A DNA stretch of 57,577 nucleotides from Hominenteromicrobium gallistercoris (GCA_019119145.1 DWXR01000009.1:1-57577), one strand, 5' to 3'. Positions 8,156 to 17,774 are shown, counted from the stretch's first letter. Made by a program: numbers and translations. The notes: a model not told the origin generated them from the sequence alone.

Positions 8156-9199
8156 TTACCGCATGGCGGCCGCGATGTCGGCGCAGAGCGCATCGACGTT
8201 TTCGTCGGTCGTCGCCCAGCTCGTGCACAGGCGGATCGCGCTGTGAAAATCATCGACGCGCGCCCAGTACGACCAGGCGTACTTTTCGCCGAGCTTTTCG
8301 AGCGCCGCGTCCGGAAAAATGGGGAACTGCTGGTTCGTCGGCGAATCGGCGAAGAACGCGCAGCCCGCGCCGCGGCACGCGTCTGCGATGCGCAGCGCCT
8401 GCTGCACGGCCTTTTTGGAGATCTCGAAATACAGGTTGTCGGTGAACAGCACGTCGAACTGGATGCCGAGCAGGCGGCCCTTCGCGAGCATGCCGCCGCG
8501 CTGCTTGACGTGGTAGCGGAAATCGGTCTTGAGCGCCGGGTTCACGATGACGACGGCCTCGCCGAACAGCGCGCCGACCTTTGTGCCGCCGATGTAAAAC
8601 ACGTCGGAGAGCGCGCACAGGTCGCTGAGCGAAACGTCGTTTTCCGGCGCCGCCAGCCCGTAGCCGAGGCGCGCGCCGTCGACGAAGAGGTACAGCCCGC
8701 AGCGCGCGCAGGCCTCGTGCAGGGCGGTCAGCTCCGCCTTCGAATACAGGCCGCCGTTTTCGGTCGGCTGGGAGATGTAGACCATCTTCGGCTGCGCCAT
8801 ATGTTCAAATGAATCGTTGTTCACGTGATCATAGTATGCGGATTCGACCTGTTTCGCGCTGATTTTGCCGTCCGCCGTGGCTGGCAGAGGGAGTACCTTG
8901 TGCCCGGTCGCTTCGACCGCGCCGGTCTCGTGGACGTTGATGTGCCCGGTCTCGGCGCACAGCGCGCCCTGGTGCGGGCGCAGCGCGGCGGCGATCACGG
9001 TCGCGTTCGCCTGCGTGCCGCCGACGAGGAAGTGCACGTCGACGTCGTCCCGCCCGCAGGCGGCGCGGATCTTCGCGCGCGCCGAAGCGCAGATTTCGTC
9101 CTCGCCGTAGCCCGGCGTTTGCAGGAAATTCGTCTCCGAAAGCCGTTCGAGGATCTTCGGGTGGCAGCCCTCGGTGTAGTCGCAGTTAAAGTAAATCAT
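8156..9199 (-). CDS. Low-specificity L-threonine aldolase-like enzyme (beta-eliminating lyase family)
   Basis: A 347-residue PLP fold-type I enzyme. Members cleave L-threonine or L-allo-threonine to glycine and acetaldehyde. The PLP lysine is in FYIGGTKVG; LVGGTQAN and the VDGARLGYG aspartate (pyridine nitrogen contact) are present, and the length is typical. Start ATG 9199 has GGGGAGAAAACC upstream. It is monocistronic: its promoter (9245-9273) overlaps the hairpin that ends a regulator remnant upstream, and a strong terminator follows. A different beta-hydroxy amino acid substrate is possible. Confidence 0.88.
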   Translation of the reverse strand: MIYFNCDYTEGCHPKILERLSETNFLQTPGYGEDEICASARAKIRAACGRDDVDVHFLVGGTQANATVIAAALRPHQGALCAETGHINVHETGAVEATGHKVLPLPATADGKISAKQVESAYYDHVNNDSFEHMAQPKMVYISQPTENGGLYSKAELTALHEACARCGLYLFVDGARLGYGLAAPENDVSLSDLCALSDVFYIGGTKVGALFGEAVVIVNPALKTDFRYHVKQRGGMLAKGRLLGIQFDVLFTDNLYFEISKKAVQQALRIADACRGAGCAFFADSPTNQQFPIFPDAALEKLGEKYAWSYWARVDDFHSAIRLCTSWATTDENVDALCADIAAAMR

Positions 9200-9228
9200 G
9201 GTTTTCTCCCCTTCGCTTTGCATACCAA

Positions 9229-9256
9229 TAAATATAGCATGCTAAATATAGCATGC
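9229..9256. repeat. Perfect 14-bp tandem duplication in the aldolase promoter
   Basis: TAAATATAGCATGC is repeated exactly at 9229-9242 and 9243-9256. Read on the minus strand each copy carries an extended -10 (TGCTATATT), so the duplication yields two possible -10 elements. Confidence 0.85.
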
Positions 9257-9273
9257 GCCCGCCGGTTTGTAAA
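9245..9273 (-). promoter_or_regulatory. Sigma-A-type promoter for the threonine aldolase
   Basis: Minus-strand TTTACA (9268-9273), 17-bp spacer, TATATT (9245-9250) with an upstream TG. The spacer overlaps the hairpin at 9254-9283. Confidence 0.6.
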
Positions 9274-9283
9274 GGCGGGCGCA
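9254..9283 (-). terminator. Hairpin after the XRE remnant
   Basis: Perfect 10-bp arms 9254-9263 and 9274-9283 around a 10-base loop, just after the remnant's stop codon. There is only a weak T-run, so termination strength is uncertain. It overlaps the aldolase promoter. Confidence 0.5.
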
Positions 9284-9287
9284 CGGG

Positions 9288-9459
9288 TCATTTCTTTTTG
9301 CTTTTTGGCGGATAAGGCGCGGGATTGTCGGTCAGCTCCAGTATATAATCGGTTGAAACGCCGTAATACTGTGCGAGGCGGATCAAAAGGTCGATCGGGA
9401 GCTGGCGCGCGCCTGCTCGCCGCGAAGATTGCGGCCGGTTTCGCGAAATTTTTGCTCAG
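9288..9459 (-). pseudogene. C-terminal remnant of an XRE-family regulator
   Basis: The minus-strand frame ending at 9288 reads LPIDLLIRLAQYYGVSTDYI and then a short Lys-rich tail. This is the typical last helix region of small Cro/CI (XRE) helix-turn-helix repressors. Upstream of the CAG codon at 9404 the frame loses similarity, has no start codon and closes at 9459. A neighbouring frame there reads RGEQA, which suggests a two-base frameshift. The HTH itself is missing. I call it a decayed or truncated gene; a sequencing error would not explain the missing N-terminus. Confidence 0.6.
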
Positions 9460-9478
9460 CGTGCTGAACGTGCTGAGC
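9454..9478. repeat. Inverted repeat GCTCAGC/GCTGAGC
   Basis: Exact 7-bp arms 9454-9460 and 9472-9478 flank an 11-base centre that itself contains GTGCTGA; that heptamer recurs at 9470-9476. It lies in the degraded stretch between the XRE remnant and the ylxM promoter and could be a leftover operator. Confidence 0.45.
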
Positions 9479-9566
9479 CGGACGCACAGTTACGCCAAAA
9501 AGGCGGTGGATTTGCTGCGCGCGCATGCATGCGAAAAAAGCGGGGGAAAGCCCCAAAATCTCCCCC

Positions 9567-9595
9567 TTGACATTCCCGGCGGGCTATTGTATAAT
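9567..9595 (+). promoter_or_regulatory. Consensus sigma-A promoter for ylxM-ffh-rpsP-khpA
   Basis: TTGACA (9567-9572), 17-bp spacer, TATAAT (9590-9595): a full consensus match, about 70 bases before ylxM. This fits a highly expressed secretion/translation operon. Confidence 0.9.
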
Positions 9596-9664
9596 ACAGA
9601 GGCTGTAAAGAAAAAAACTTTACAGAAGGACGCGGAGGAACCCGCGCCCGGATTGGAGACGATT

Positions 9665-10027
9665 ATGGCGAAGGATCTGCACATCACCTTCCTCCTCGAT
9701 TTCTACGGCGACATGCTCACCGATAAGCAGCGGGAGGTCGTCGAGTGCTATTACAACGAGGACCTTTCCCTGGCGGAGATCGCCGAGGTGAAGGGCATCA
9801 CGCGGCAGGGCGTGCGCGACGCGATCAAGCGTGCGGAGCAGCAGCTTCTCGAGATGGAGGAGCGGCTCGGCCTTGCGAAGCGCTTCCGCAAGGTGCAGGA
9901 GGAGCTGACCGCCATCTGCGACCGCGCGCTGCAGATCGAGGCGCAGAACGAGGAAAACGGCGGTGACCCGGTCATCCGCCAAAACGTGGAGGCGATCCTC
10001 GCTTCCGCCAAGGAACTGGTAGACTGA
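9665..10027 (+). CDS. ylxM: YlxM family SRP-associated HTH protein
   Basis: A 120-residue, mostly helical protein of the YlxM/p13 (UPF0122) family with a sigma region-4-like helix-turn-helix (LSLAEIAEVKGITRQGVRD, about residues 37-55). YlxM proteins associate with the signal recognition particle and are nearly always encoded just before ffh, as here. ATG 9665 has GGAG seven bases upstream. The frame is open far upstream of this ATG, but that region holds the promoter and the aldolase gene on the other strand. Confidence 0.93.
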   Translation: MAKDLHITFLLDFYGDMLTDKQREVVECYYNEDLSLAEIAEVKGITRQGVRDAIKRAEQQLLEMEERLGLAKRFRKVQEELTAICDRALQIEAQNEENGGDPVIRQNVEAILASAKELVD

Positions 10028-10055
10028 GTGCCGTTTCGGCCGGGAAGGATTTTAC

Positions 10056-11426
<1,371 letters not shown>

Positions 11427-11500
11427 GGTCAAATATTGCCGACGTTCCGTTGGTTAATAGATAAACATTATATTTTAAATAAACTTTGGAGGAATTTATC

Positions 11501-11740
11501 ATGGTTAAGATCAGACTTCGCAGAATGGGTGCCAAGAAGAGCCCGTTTTACCGCATCGTTGTGGCGGATTCCCGCTATCCGAGAGACGGCCGCTTCATCG
11601 AGGAGATCGGCTACTACAACCCGATGGAAGAGCCGAGCGTCGTGAAGGTCGACCCGGAGAAGGCAAAGGCATGGATGGCGAAGGGCGCGCAGCCGACGGA
11701 TACCGTCAAGGCGCTGTTCAAGAAGCACGGCGTAATCTGA
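11501..11740 (+). CDS. rpsP: 30S ribosomal protein S16
   Basis: A 79-residue S16, a small-subunit assembly protein bound to the 16S 5' domain. It starts with the typical VKIRLRRMGAKKSPFYRIVVAD and keeps the GRFIEEIGYYNP block. ATG 11501 follows a strong GGAGG. The leader (11427-11500) is locally AT-rich. Confidence 0.97.
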   Translation: MVKIRLRRMGAKKSPFYRIVVADSRYPRDGRFIEEIGYYNPMEEPSVVKVDPEKAKAWMAKGAQPTDTVKALFKKHGVI

Positions 11741-11777
11741 TTGGCCTGGCTCGCTTTCTGGGAAAGGAAAATCAAAC

Positions 11778-12011
11778 ATGCAGGAACTTTTGAAAATCAT
11801 TGCGCAGGGCCTCGTCGAGCAGCCGGAAGCCGTTTCGGTCACGATGGACGAGCCCCGTGAGGACGGCTCCGTCGTCTATCACCTCCATGTCGCGGAAGCG
11901 GACATGGGCCGGGTGATCGGCAAGCAGGGGCGCATCGCAAAGGCGATCCGCGTCGTTATGCGCGCCGCCGCGACGCGGAGCAATGAAAAGGTCATCGTCG
12001 AAATCGACTGA
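11778..12011 (+). CDS. khpA: KH-domain RNA-binding protein KhpA
   Basis: A 77-residue single KH domain; the RNA-binding GxxG loop is GKQG within VIGKQGRIAKAIR. KhpA, with KhpB, binds many RNAs and affects cell elongation/division in Gram-positives. It lies between rpsP and rimM as in many Firmicutes. Start ATG 11778; ribosome site AAAGGAAA. Confidence 0.93.
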   Translation: MQELLKIIAQGLVEQPEAVSVTMDEPREDGSVVYHLHVAEADMGRVIGKQGRIAKAIRVVMRAAATRSNEKVIVEID

Positions 12012-12015
12012 TCGC

Positions 12016-12048
12016 AAGGGCGCACGGGCTTTCCGCGCGCCCTTTTTG
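12016..12048 (+). terminator. Terminator after khpA
   Basis: Arms 12016-12023 and 12037-12044, followed by TTTT. It ends the ylxM-ffh-rpsP-khpA unit five bases after the stop codon. Confidence 0.8.
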
Positions 12049-12190
12049 CTGCCCTGCCGGTTTTGAACCGCGTGCGGCGCAGCCTGTGGAAAAAGCGCCG
12101 CGCCGGAAAGACGGCGCCCACCGGCGTTTTCCGCGCAGCAGGCCGCCGCGCGCTGCAATCGACACAGATCGAAAAGGAATGGTTGGTATT

Positions 12191-12745
12191 ATGAAAAAAC
12201 AGTTTCTCGAGGCCGGGCGGATTGTCGGCACACACGGCGTGCGCGGCGAGATGCGCGTGGAGCCGTGGTGCGATTCCGCCGAGTTCCTCAAAAAATTGAA
12301 GCGCCTGTACTTCGACGAGGGCCGCGCCGACGCGGGGCTTGTCGCCTCCCGCGTGCACAAGAGCTTTCTGCTCGTCCGCCTGGAGGGCGTGGAAAACGCC
12401 ACGCAGGCCGACCTCTACCGCGGGCGCGTGCTGTATCTCGACCGCAACGACGTCCGCCTGCCGGAAAACCGCTACTTCGTCAGCGACCTGATCGGTCTTT
12501 CGGTCATCGACGACGCGACCGGCACGGTGTACGGCACGGTGCAGGACGTCTTTGAGACGGGCGCGAACAACGTCTACCGCATCGCCGGCCCGGCGGGCGA
12601 GGAGTACCTCTTCCCGGCCGTGGACGAGATGATCGCCAGAACGGACGTCGACGGCGGAAAGCTGTTCGTGCGGCCGATTCCCGGTATATTCCGCGACGAA
12701 CCGGAAACAATTACCGCAGAGGGGGACGGCGGCGATGCGGATTGA
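12191..12745 (+). CDS. rimM: Ribosome maturation factor RimM
   Basis: A 184-residue 16S processing factor that acts on the 30S head with S19. An N-terminal beta-barrel (AGRIVGTHGVRGEM) is followed by a PRC-barrel (YFVSDLIGL, YLFPAVDEMI). ATG 12191 matches the family start; an in-frame ATG at 12179 sits on top of the AAAGGA site, so it is less likely. The last 11 bases overlap trmD, indicating coupling. Confidence 0.95.
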   Translation: MKKQFLEAGRIVGTHGVRGEMRVEPWCDSAEFLKKLKRLYFDEGRADAGLVASRVHKSFLLVRLEGVENATQADLYRGRVLYLDRNDVRLPENRYFVSDLIGLSVIDDATGTVYGTVQDVFETGANNVYRIAGPAGEEYLFPAVDEMIARTDVDGGKLFVRPIPGIFRDEPETITAEGDGGDAD

Positions 12746-13457
12746 CATTGTGACGCTGTTTCCCGAAATGTGCGAGAACCTGCTCGCCGAGAGCATCATC
12801 GGCCGGGCGCGCGCGCGGGGCCACCTGCAGGTCTGCTGCCACCAGCTGCGCCGCTGGGGCGAGGGCCCGCACAAGCGCGTGGACGACTGCACCTTCGGCG
12901 GCGGCAAGGGCATGCTGCTGATGGCCGAGCCGATCGCACAGGCCTTCGAGGCCGTCGCCGAACACACCGGCGTGCGGCCGCATATTCTGTATATGTCCCC
13001 CCGTGGACGCGTTCTGGACCAGGAGAAGGTCAAAACGCTCGCCGGGTACGAAAACCTGCTGATCCTGTGCGGCCACTACGAGGGCGTGGATGAGCGCGTG
13101 CTCGAGGAATACGGCGTGGAGGAGATCTCCATCGGCGATTTCGTGCTCACCGGCGGCGAGCTGCCGGCCGTCATCCTGACGGACGCCGTGGCGCGCATGC
13201 TGCCGGGCGTGCTCTCCGAGGACGTCTGCTTCGAGGAGGAAAGCCATTTCGACGGCCTGCTCGAGTACCCGCAGTACACGCGGCCGTCCGTGTGGCGCGG
13301 ACGCGCCGTGCCGGAGGTGCTCATGAGCGGGCACCACGAAAACATACGGAAATGGCGCCGCCGGCAGTCGCTTCTGCGCACGCAGCAGGCGCGCCCCGAC
13401 CTGTTCGGCAAACACGCGCTCACGCGGGAGGATCAGCGCCTTTTGGAGCAGAAATAG
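12735..13457 (+). CDS. trmD: tRNA (guanine37-N1)-methyltransferase
   Basis: A 240-residue SPOUT methyltransferase that makes m1G37 in tRNAs and prevents frameshifting. Visible motifs are DIVTLFPEM at the start, the knot region LCGHYEGVDERV and SIGDFVLTGGELPA. It overlaps rimM. rplS, the usual next gene, is not here; a 250-base spacer and a new promoter follow. Confidence 0.97.
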   Translation: MRIDIVTLFPEMCENLLAESIIGRARARGHLQVCCHQLRRWGEGPHKRVDDCTFGGGKGMLLMAEPIAQAFEAVAEHTGVRPHILYMSPRGRVLDQEKVKTLAGYENLLILCGHYEGVDERVLEEYGVEEISIGDFVLTGGELPAVILTDAVARMLPGVLSEDVCFEEESHFDGLLEYPQYTRPSVWRGRAVPEVLMSGHHENIRKWRRRQSLLRTQQARPDLFGKHALTREDQRLLEQK

Positions 13458-13594
13458 ACGCTTTTCGACGGGAACTGTCCGCCGAAGAGGGATAAAGCAA
13501 CGAAATGTTTTCAACATCCGGTGCAAACTGCACAAACGAATCTGGCGAAAGCGGGACATGCGACGGGCATGTATCCAAAAATGGCTGTGCACGC

Positions 13595-13622
13595 TTGACG
13601 GGCAGACAAATTATGCTATAAT
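13595..13622 (+). promoter_or_regulatory. Promoter for the HPr gene
   Basis: TTGACG (13595-13600), 16-bp spacer, TATAAT (13617-13622) with an upstream TG (extended -10). Upstream lies an ACATGC/GCATGT dyad near 13557-13573 that might be an operator. Confidence 0.8.
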
Positions 13623-13704
13623 AAGACGCGTGAGGTTTCGGACCTGCATTATTTTGTCATACAAATCTTAGAATTTACTGATTACTACCAGGAGAGTGAA
13701 TCGC

Positions 13705-13968
13705 ATGTGTGTTAAGAAAGTTATGGTACAGAATCAGGTAGGTCTCCACGCAAGACCGGCCACGTTCTTCATCCAGAAGGCGAACGAGTTCAAGTCTTCC
13801 ATCTGGGTTGAAAAGGAAGAGCGCCGCGTCAACGCAAAGAGCCTTCTCGGCGTCCTGTCCCTTGGCATTGTCGGCGGCACGGAGATCGACATCATCGCCG
13901 ATGGTTCCGACGAGCAGGAGGCTGTCGACAGCCTGGTCGCTCTTGTGGAATCCGGTTTTGCAGAATAA
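13705..13968 (+). CDS. ptsH: Phosphocarrier protein HPr
   Basis: An 87-residue HPr. His15 lies in GLHARPAT and is the site phosphorylated by enzyme I; Ser46 in AKSLLGVLSLG is the HPr-kinase site used for catabolite repression in Firmicutes. Both fall at canonical positions, so it is likely a true HPr, not Crh. I chose ATG 13705, ten bases after AGGAG; a GTG at 13696 overlaps that site. It has its own promoter and terminator and is not next to ptsI. Confidence 0.93.
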   Translation: MCVKKVMVQNQVGLHARPATFFIQKANEFKSSIWVEKEERRVNAKSLLGVLSLGIVGGTEIDIIADGSDEQEAVDSLVALVESGFAE

Positions 13969-13987
13969 TTTTACCGGCACGAACGGC

Positions 13988-14019
13988 GCCTATCGGAGCA
14001 TTCCGGTAGGCGTTTCTTT
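13988..14019 (+). terminator. Terminator after ptsH
   Basis: Arms 13988-13997 and 14002-14011 with one mismatch, then GTTTCTTTT. Confidence 0.85.
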
Positions 14020-14084
14020 TATCCGGCGGGTGCGGCCGCGCAGCGCCTGCACCGGAAAAGCCGCGCGCGGAAAGGAGGGCGGCC

Positions 14085-15965
14085 ATGGTTCTGCTCACTG
14101 AGGAGAAAAAACAGCATATCCGGGAGCTGCGCCGCAAGGCGATGAAGCTGCCGCTGCACCCGGGCGTCTACATCATGCACGACAAGGACGGCACGATCAT
14201 CTACATCGGCAAGGCCAAGGCGCTCAAGAACCGCGTCAGCCAGTATTTCGGCTCGGAGAAGAACCACGACGAAAAGGTGCGCCGCATGGTCTCGAACGTC
14301 GAGTATTTCGAGTATATCCTGACCGACAGCGAGTTCGAGGCGCTGATCCTCGAGAGCAGCCTGATCAAGCAGCACCAGCCGAAGTACAACATCCTTCTGA
14401 AGGACGACAAGGGCTACAGCTACATCAAGGTCACGGCCGGCGACTGGCCGCGCATCTCCGAGACGAAGCAGGTGCTCGACGACGGCGCGAAGTACATCGG
14501 GCCGTACCTCTCCGCATGGACGATCAAGGACACGGTGGAGGAGGCGCGGAAGATCTTCCACCTGCCCTCCTGCTCGCGGAAATTCCCGCAGGATTTCGGC
14601 AAGGGGCGGCCGTGTCTGAACTACTACATCAAGCAGTGCAGCGCGCCGTGCCGCGGCAATGTGAGCCGCGAGGAGTACCAGGAGGCCGTGCAGGAGGCGC
14701 TCGACTTCATCCGCGGCGGCGCGAGCGATTCGGTCCGCGCGCTGACGGCGAAAATGAACGAGGCCGCGGAAAACATGGAATTCGAGCTGGCCGCGCGCAT
14801 ACGCGACCGCATTGCGGCCATAAATAAACTCAAGGAGCGGCAGAAGGTCGTCGCGAGCCGCGTCCCCGAGCAGGACGTCTTTGCGCTCGTGCTCGGCGGC
14901 GAGAAGGTCAGCGTGCAGGTGTTCCGCTTCTCGGGCGGCCGGCTCTACGACCGCGAGTCGTTCATCCTGAACGGCGACAGCGACCCCGAGCAGATCCGCA
15001 GCGAGTTCTTGACGCAGTATTACGCGATCCGCGACCGGATCCCGCCGGTCGTCACGCTGGACGGCCCCGTGAACGACGGCGAGGTCATCGCCGAGTGGCT
15101 CACGCGCAGGGCCGGGCGGCGCGTGAAGCTGCACGTCCCGCAGAAGGGCGAGCAGAAGCAGCTTGTGGAGATGTGCCGCACGAACGCGGCCGAGGCGCTC
15201 GCGCAGGCCACGGGCCGCACCACCGGGCGCGAGACCTCGGCGCTCGACGAGCTGCGCAAGCTGCTGAACCTGCAGAAAACGCCGGAGTACATCGAGTCCT
15301 ACGATATTTCCAACCTGGCGGGCGGCGAAAACGTGGCGGGCATGGTCGTCTTTGAAAACGGGCGCCCGCTGAAGAGCGCCTACCGCCGGTTCAAGATCAA
15401 GACCGTACAGGGGCAGGACGACTACGGCAGCATGCGCGAGGTCATCGCGCGGCGCTTCGCCGAATACCGCGGCGCCGCGTCGGCGGAGGGCTTCGGCCGC
15501 CTGCCGGACCTGATTCTGCTCGACGGCGGCAAGGGGCACGTCGCCGCGGTGCGCCCGCTGCTGCGCGAGATGGGCGTCGACGTGCCGGTCTACGGCATGG
15601 TCAAGGACGACAAGCACCGCACGCGCGCGATCGCCGAGGACGGCGGCGAGATTGCGATCAATTCGAACCGCGCGGCCTTCACGCTCGTGTCCACGATTCA
15701 GGACGAGGTGCACCGCTTTGCGATCGGCTACCACCGCCAGCAGCGGAAGAAAAATACGATTTCCACGACGCTGACCGGCATCCCGGGCATCGGCGAGACG
15801 CGCGCGCGGGCGCTGATGAAGCATTTCCGCACCGTGCGCGCCGTCAGCGAGGCGACGGTCGAGATGCTCGAGGAAACGCCGGGCATGAACGCGCCGGCGG
15901 CCCGCGCCGTGTACGCGTACTTCCACCCGGCCGGGGCGGAGGCCGGACAGGGGCCGGAAAGCTGA
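14085..15965 (+). CDS. uvrC: Excinuclease ABC subunit C
   Basis: The 626-residue incision subunit of nucleotide excision repair. It has a GIY-YIG N-terminal nuclease (PGVYIMHDKDG, IYIGKAKALKNR), a UVR motif (about 215-250), an RNase H-like C-terminal nuclease (DGGKGH) and terminal HhH motifs (GIPGIGETRAR). It makes the 3' and 5' cuts with UvrB. ATG 14085 follows AAAGGAGGG. No LexA-like box is visible before it. Confidence 0.97.
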   Translation: MVLLTEEKKQHIRELRRKAMKLPLHPGVYIMHDKDGTIIYIGKAKALKNRVSQYFGSEKNHDEKVRRMVSNVEYFEYILTDSEFEALILESSLIKQHQPKYNILLKDDKGYSYIKVTAGDWPRISETKQVLDDGAKYIGPYLSAWTIKDTVEEARKIFHLPSCSRKFPQDFGKGRPCLNYYIKQCSAPCRGNVSREEYQEAVQEALDFIRGGASDSVRALTAKMNEAAENMEFELAARIRDRIAAINKLKERQKVVASRVPEQDVFALVLGGEKVSVQVFRFSGGRLYDRESFILNGDSDPEQIRSEFLTQYYAIRDRIPPVVTLDGPVNDGEVIAEWLTRRAGRRVKLHVPQKGEQKQLVEMCRTNAAEALAQATGRTTGRETSALDELRKLLNLQKTPEYIESYDISNLAGGENVAGMVVFENGRPLKSAYRRFKIKTVQGQDDYGSMREVIARRFAEYRGAASAEGFGRLPDLILLDGGKGHVAAVRPLLREMGVDVPVYGMVKDDKHRTRAIAEDGGEIAINSNRAAFTLVSTIQDEVHRFAIGYHRQQRKKNTISTTLTGIPGIGETRARALMKHFRTVRAVSEATVEMLEETPGMNAPAARAVYAYFHPAGAEAGQGPES

Positions 15966-16082
15966 GCTTGCCGGCGCAGCCCCGCGGTCTCCAAAGTCGG
16001 CCGCCGCAGGCTGCAACAGCGTGAAAATACGTGAAAAACGGATAATTTTCAGCATTTTTCGGCTTTTCTCTATAAAAAATGG

Positions 16083-16111
16083 TTGACATATTCTATGAAT
16101 AATGGGATAAT
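16083..16111 (+). promoter_or_regulatory. Promoter for rsmD-coaD
   Basis: TTGACA (16083-16088), 17-bp spacer, GATAAT (16106-16111), about 33 bases before the TTG start of rsmD. Confidence 0.85.
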
Positions 16112-16143
16112 CAGGTTGTTAAATCGAAAGGAGTTGTTCCCGT

Positions 16144-16689
16144 TTGCGCATCATTACAGGTTCCCGCCGGGGCAGAAAGCTCAAAACACTGGAGGGGCTT
16201 GCGGTGCGGCCCACGCCGGACCGCGTCAAGGAAGCGCTGTTCAACATCCTGCAGTTTAACGTGGAGGGCCGGGTGTTCCTCGACCTGTTCGCGGGTTCCG
16301 GCCAGATCGGGCTGGAGGCGCTGAGCCGCGGCGCGTCGCGCGCCGTATTCGTGGACCAGTCGAAGGCGTCCTGCGCGATCATTGCGGAAAACGTGAAGAC
16401 GACGGATTTCGGCAGCCAGTCGCAGATCGTGAACGCGGATTACAGCGCGTTTCTGCTGCGCGGGCCCGGGCCGTTCGACATCGCGTTCCTCGACCCGCCG
16501 TACCGCACCGGCATTCTGGAAAAGGCGCTCGCGGCGGTCACGCCGCACATGAACCGCGGCGGCATCGTGATCTGCGAGCATCCGTCGGATGAGGCGCTGC
16601 CGGAGGAGGCGGGCGAATTCGTCCGCACGCGCGAATACCGTTACGGGAAAATTCTGCTGACCGCTTACCGCCACAAGAGCATGGCCTGA
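16144..16689 (+). CDS. rsmD: 16S rRNA (guanine966-N2)-methyltransferase RsmD
   Basis: A 181-residue SAM-dependent methyltransferase that modifies G966 of 16S rRNA. Motifs are GSRRGRKL at the start, SAM-binding DLFAGSGQIGLEALSRG and catalytic DPPY. The start is a TTG at 16144 with AAAGGAG upstream, and the protein begins exactly at the conserved RIITG, so no ATG is needed. It is followed by coaD after 22 bases, a very common pair. Confidence 0.95.
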   Translation: MRIITGSRRGRKLKTLEGLAVRPTPDRVKEALFNILQFNVEGRVFLDLFAGSGQIGLEALSRGASRAVFVDQSKASCAIIAENVKTTDFGSQSQIVNADYSAFLLRGPGPFDIAFLDPPYRTGILEKALAAVTPHMNRGGIVICEHPSDEALPEEAGEFVRTREYRYGKILLTAYRHKSMA

Positions 16690-16711
16690 GCGGCGGAGAT
16701 GGAGATACAGC

Positions 16712-17200
16712 ATGAAAATTGGAATTTGTCCGGGCAGCTTTGACCCGGTCACGCTGGGGCACATGGATATCATCACCCGGGCGTGCAGGATTTTTGACAA
16801 GGTGATTGTCGCGGTGCCGATCAATCCCGATAAGCATTTCAGCTTCACGGTTGAGGAGCGCATGGACATGCTGCGCACGGTCACCGCGGGCATGGGCGTC
16901 GAGGTGGACAGCGTCGGCGGGCTGCTTGTGGACTACGCGAGGGAAAAGGGCGCCACGGCGATCGTCAAGGGCCTGCGCGCCGTCTCGGACTATGACTATG
17001 AGTTCCAGATGGCGCTCGCCAACAAGCAGCTGAACCCGGAGGTGGAGACCATGTTCCTGCCCACGCGCGTGGAGAACATGTTTCTGAGCTCCAGCCTGGT
17101 CAAGCAGGTGGCCGGCTTCGGCGGGGACATTTCGCACTTTGTGCCGGAGTGCCTCCTCGAGAGAATCAACGAAAGATTATGCCGCACGGCGCGCAGCTGA
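16712..17200 (+). CDS. coaD: Phosphopantetheine adenylyltransferase
   Basis: A 162-residue nucleotidyltransferase that makes dephospho-CoA from 4'-phosphopantetheine and ATP. GSFDPVTLGH (the HxGH-type motif), KGLRAVSDYDYE and the ENMFLSSSLVK motif are all present. Second gene of the rsmD operon. Confidence 0.97.
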   Translation: MKIGICPGSFDPVTLGHMDIITRACRIFDKVIVAVPINPDKHFSFTVEERMDMLRTVTAGMGVEVDSVGGLLVDYAREKGATAIVKGLRAVSDYDYEFQMALANKQLNPEVETMFLPTRVENMFLSSSLVKQVAGFGGDISHFVPECLLERINERLCRTARS

Positions 17201-17233
17201 GCGCATCGGCTGAATGAGAAAGGAATGGATACC

Positions 17234-17728
17234 ATGAGCAACAATCAGGCAGCAGTGGAAGATTTGATCGACGAGCTTTACGACGTTCTGGAAAAAGGCT
17301 GGAGCCTCCCGCTCTCCGGCGGCAAATCCTTTATCGACACCGAAGAGGCCAGACAGATCCTCGACGAGATCCGCGAGGCGATCCCGGCGGAGGTGCGCAA
17401 GGCGAAGGCGATCGTGGCCGACCGCGCGCAGATCATCAGCGAGGCGCAGCGCGAGGCGGAAACCATCGTGCGCGTTGCGGAGGAAAAGGCGAAAACGCTG
17501 GTCAATCAGGAGGAGATCGTCCGCCAGGCGCAGGCGAAGGCGAACGACATCATGGCGCAGGCACAGGTCAAGTACCGCGAGATGCGCAAGGCCACGAGCG
17601 ATTACGTGGAGGACCTGATGCGCCGCACCGACGAGTCGATGACCACGGCGCTGGCAGAGCTCAGAAAGACCCGCCAGTCGCTGAAGGCCGCGCAGCAGCC
17701 CGCACAGCAGCAGACGAACGAGCAGTAA
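17234..17728 (+). CDS. Coiled-coil protein of unknown function downstream of coaD
   Basis: A 164-residue, charged, predominantly helical protein without signal or membrane segment. Residues about 45-150 form a long Ala/Glu/Lys/Arg-rich coiled coil (EAQREAETIVRVAEEKAKTL), and the end is Gln-rich. It resembles the DivIVA/ATP-synthase-b-like coiled-coil proteins often found beside coaD in clostridia; the function is unknown. I prefer ATG 17234 because AAAGGA abuts the alternative ATG at 17225 too closely. It ends the rsmD operon, before a good terminator. Confidence 0.8.
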   Translation: MSNNQAAVEDLIDELYDVLEKGWSLPLSGGKSFIDTEEARQILDEIREAIPAEVRKAKAIVADRAQIISEAQREAETIVRVAEEKAKTLVNQEEIVRQAQAKANDIMAQAQVKYREMRKATSDYVEDLMRRTDESMTTALAELRKTRQSLKAAQQPAQQQTNEQ

Positions 17729-17743
17729 GCGTTAGGAAAACAG

Positions 17744-17774
17744 AAGCACCCGCAGATCCGACCGGCGGGTGCTT
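17744..17774 (+). terminator. Terminator of the rsmD operon
   Basis: Perfect 10-bp arms 17744-17753 and 17765-17774, followed by a T-rich stretch to 17784. Confidence 0.85.

Noticed and set aside
9411..9545. Plus-strand coding potential (a helical peptide frame) between the XRE remnant and ylxM
   Set aside because: No start or ribosome site of its own and it runs into the ylxM promoter; likely chance in decayed sequence.
8825..10027. A 400-codon frame that would fuse ylxM to a long N-terminal region
   Set aside because: It runs antisense through the aldolase gene and across a consensus promoter (9567-9595); ylxM starts normally at 9665.
13500..13580. Short dyads (ATGTT/AACAT, ACATGC/GCATGT) upstream of ptsH as a riboswitch
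   Set aside because: Arms of five to six bases only, upstream of the promoter, so they would not be in the transcript.
14019..16055. A 678-codon antisense frame over uvrC
   Set aside because: No motifs or ribosome site; Arg/Val/Leu-rich composition typical of antisense frames in GC-rich genes.
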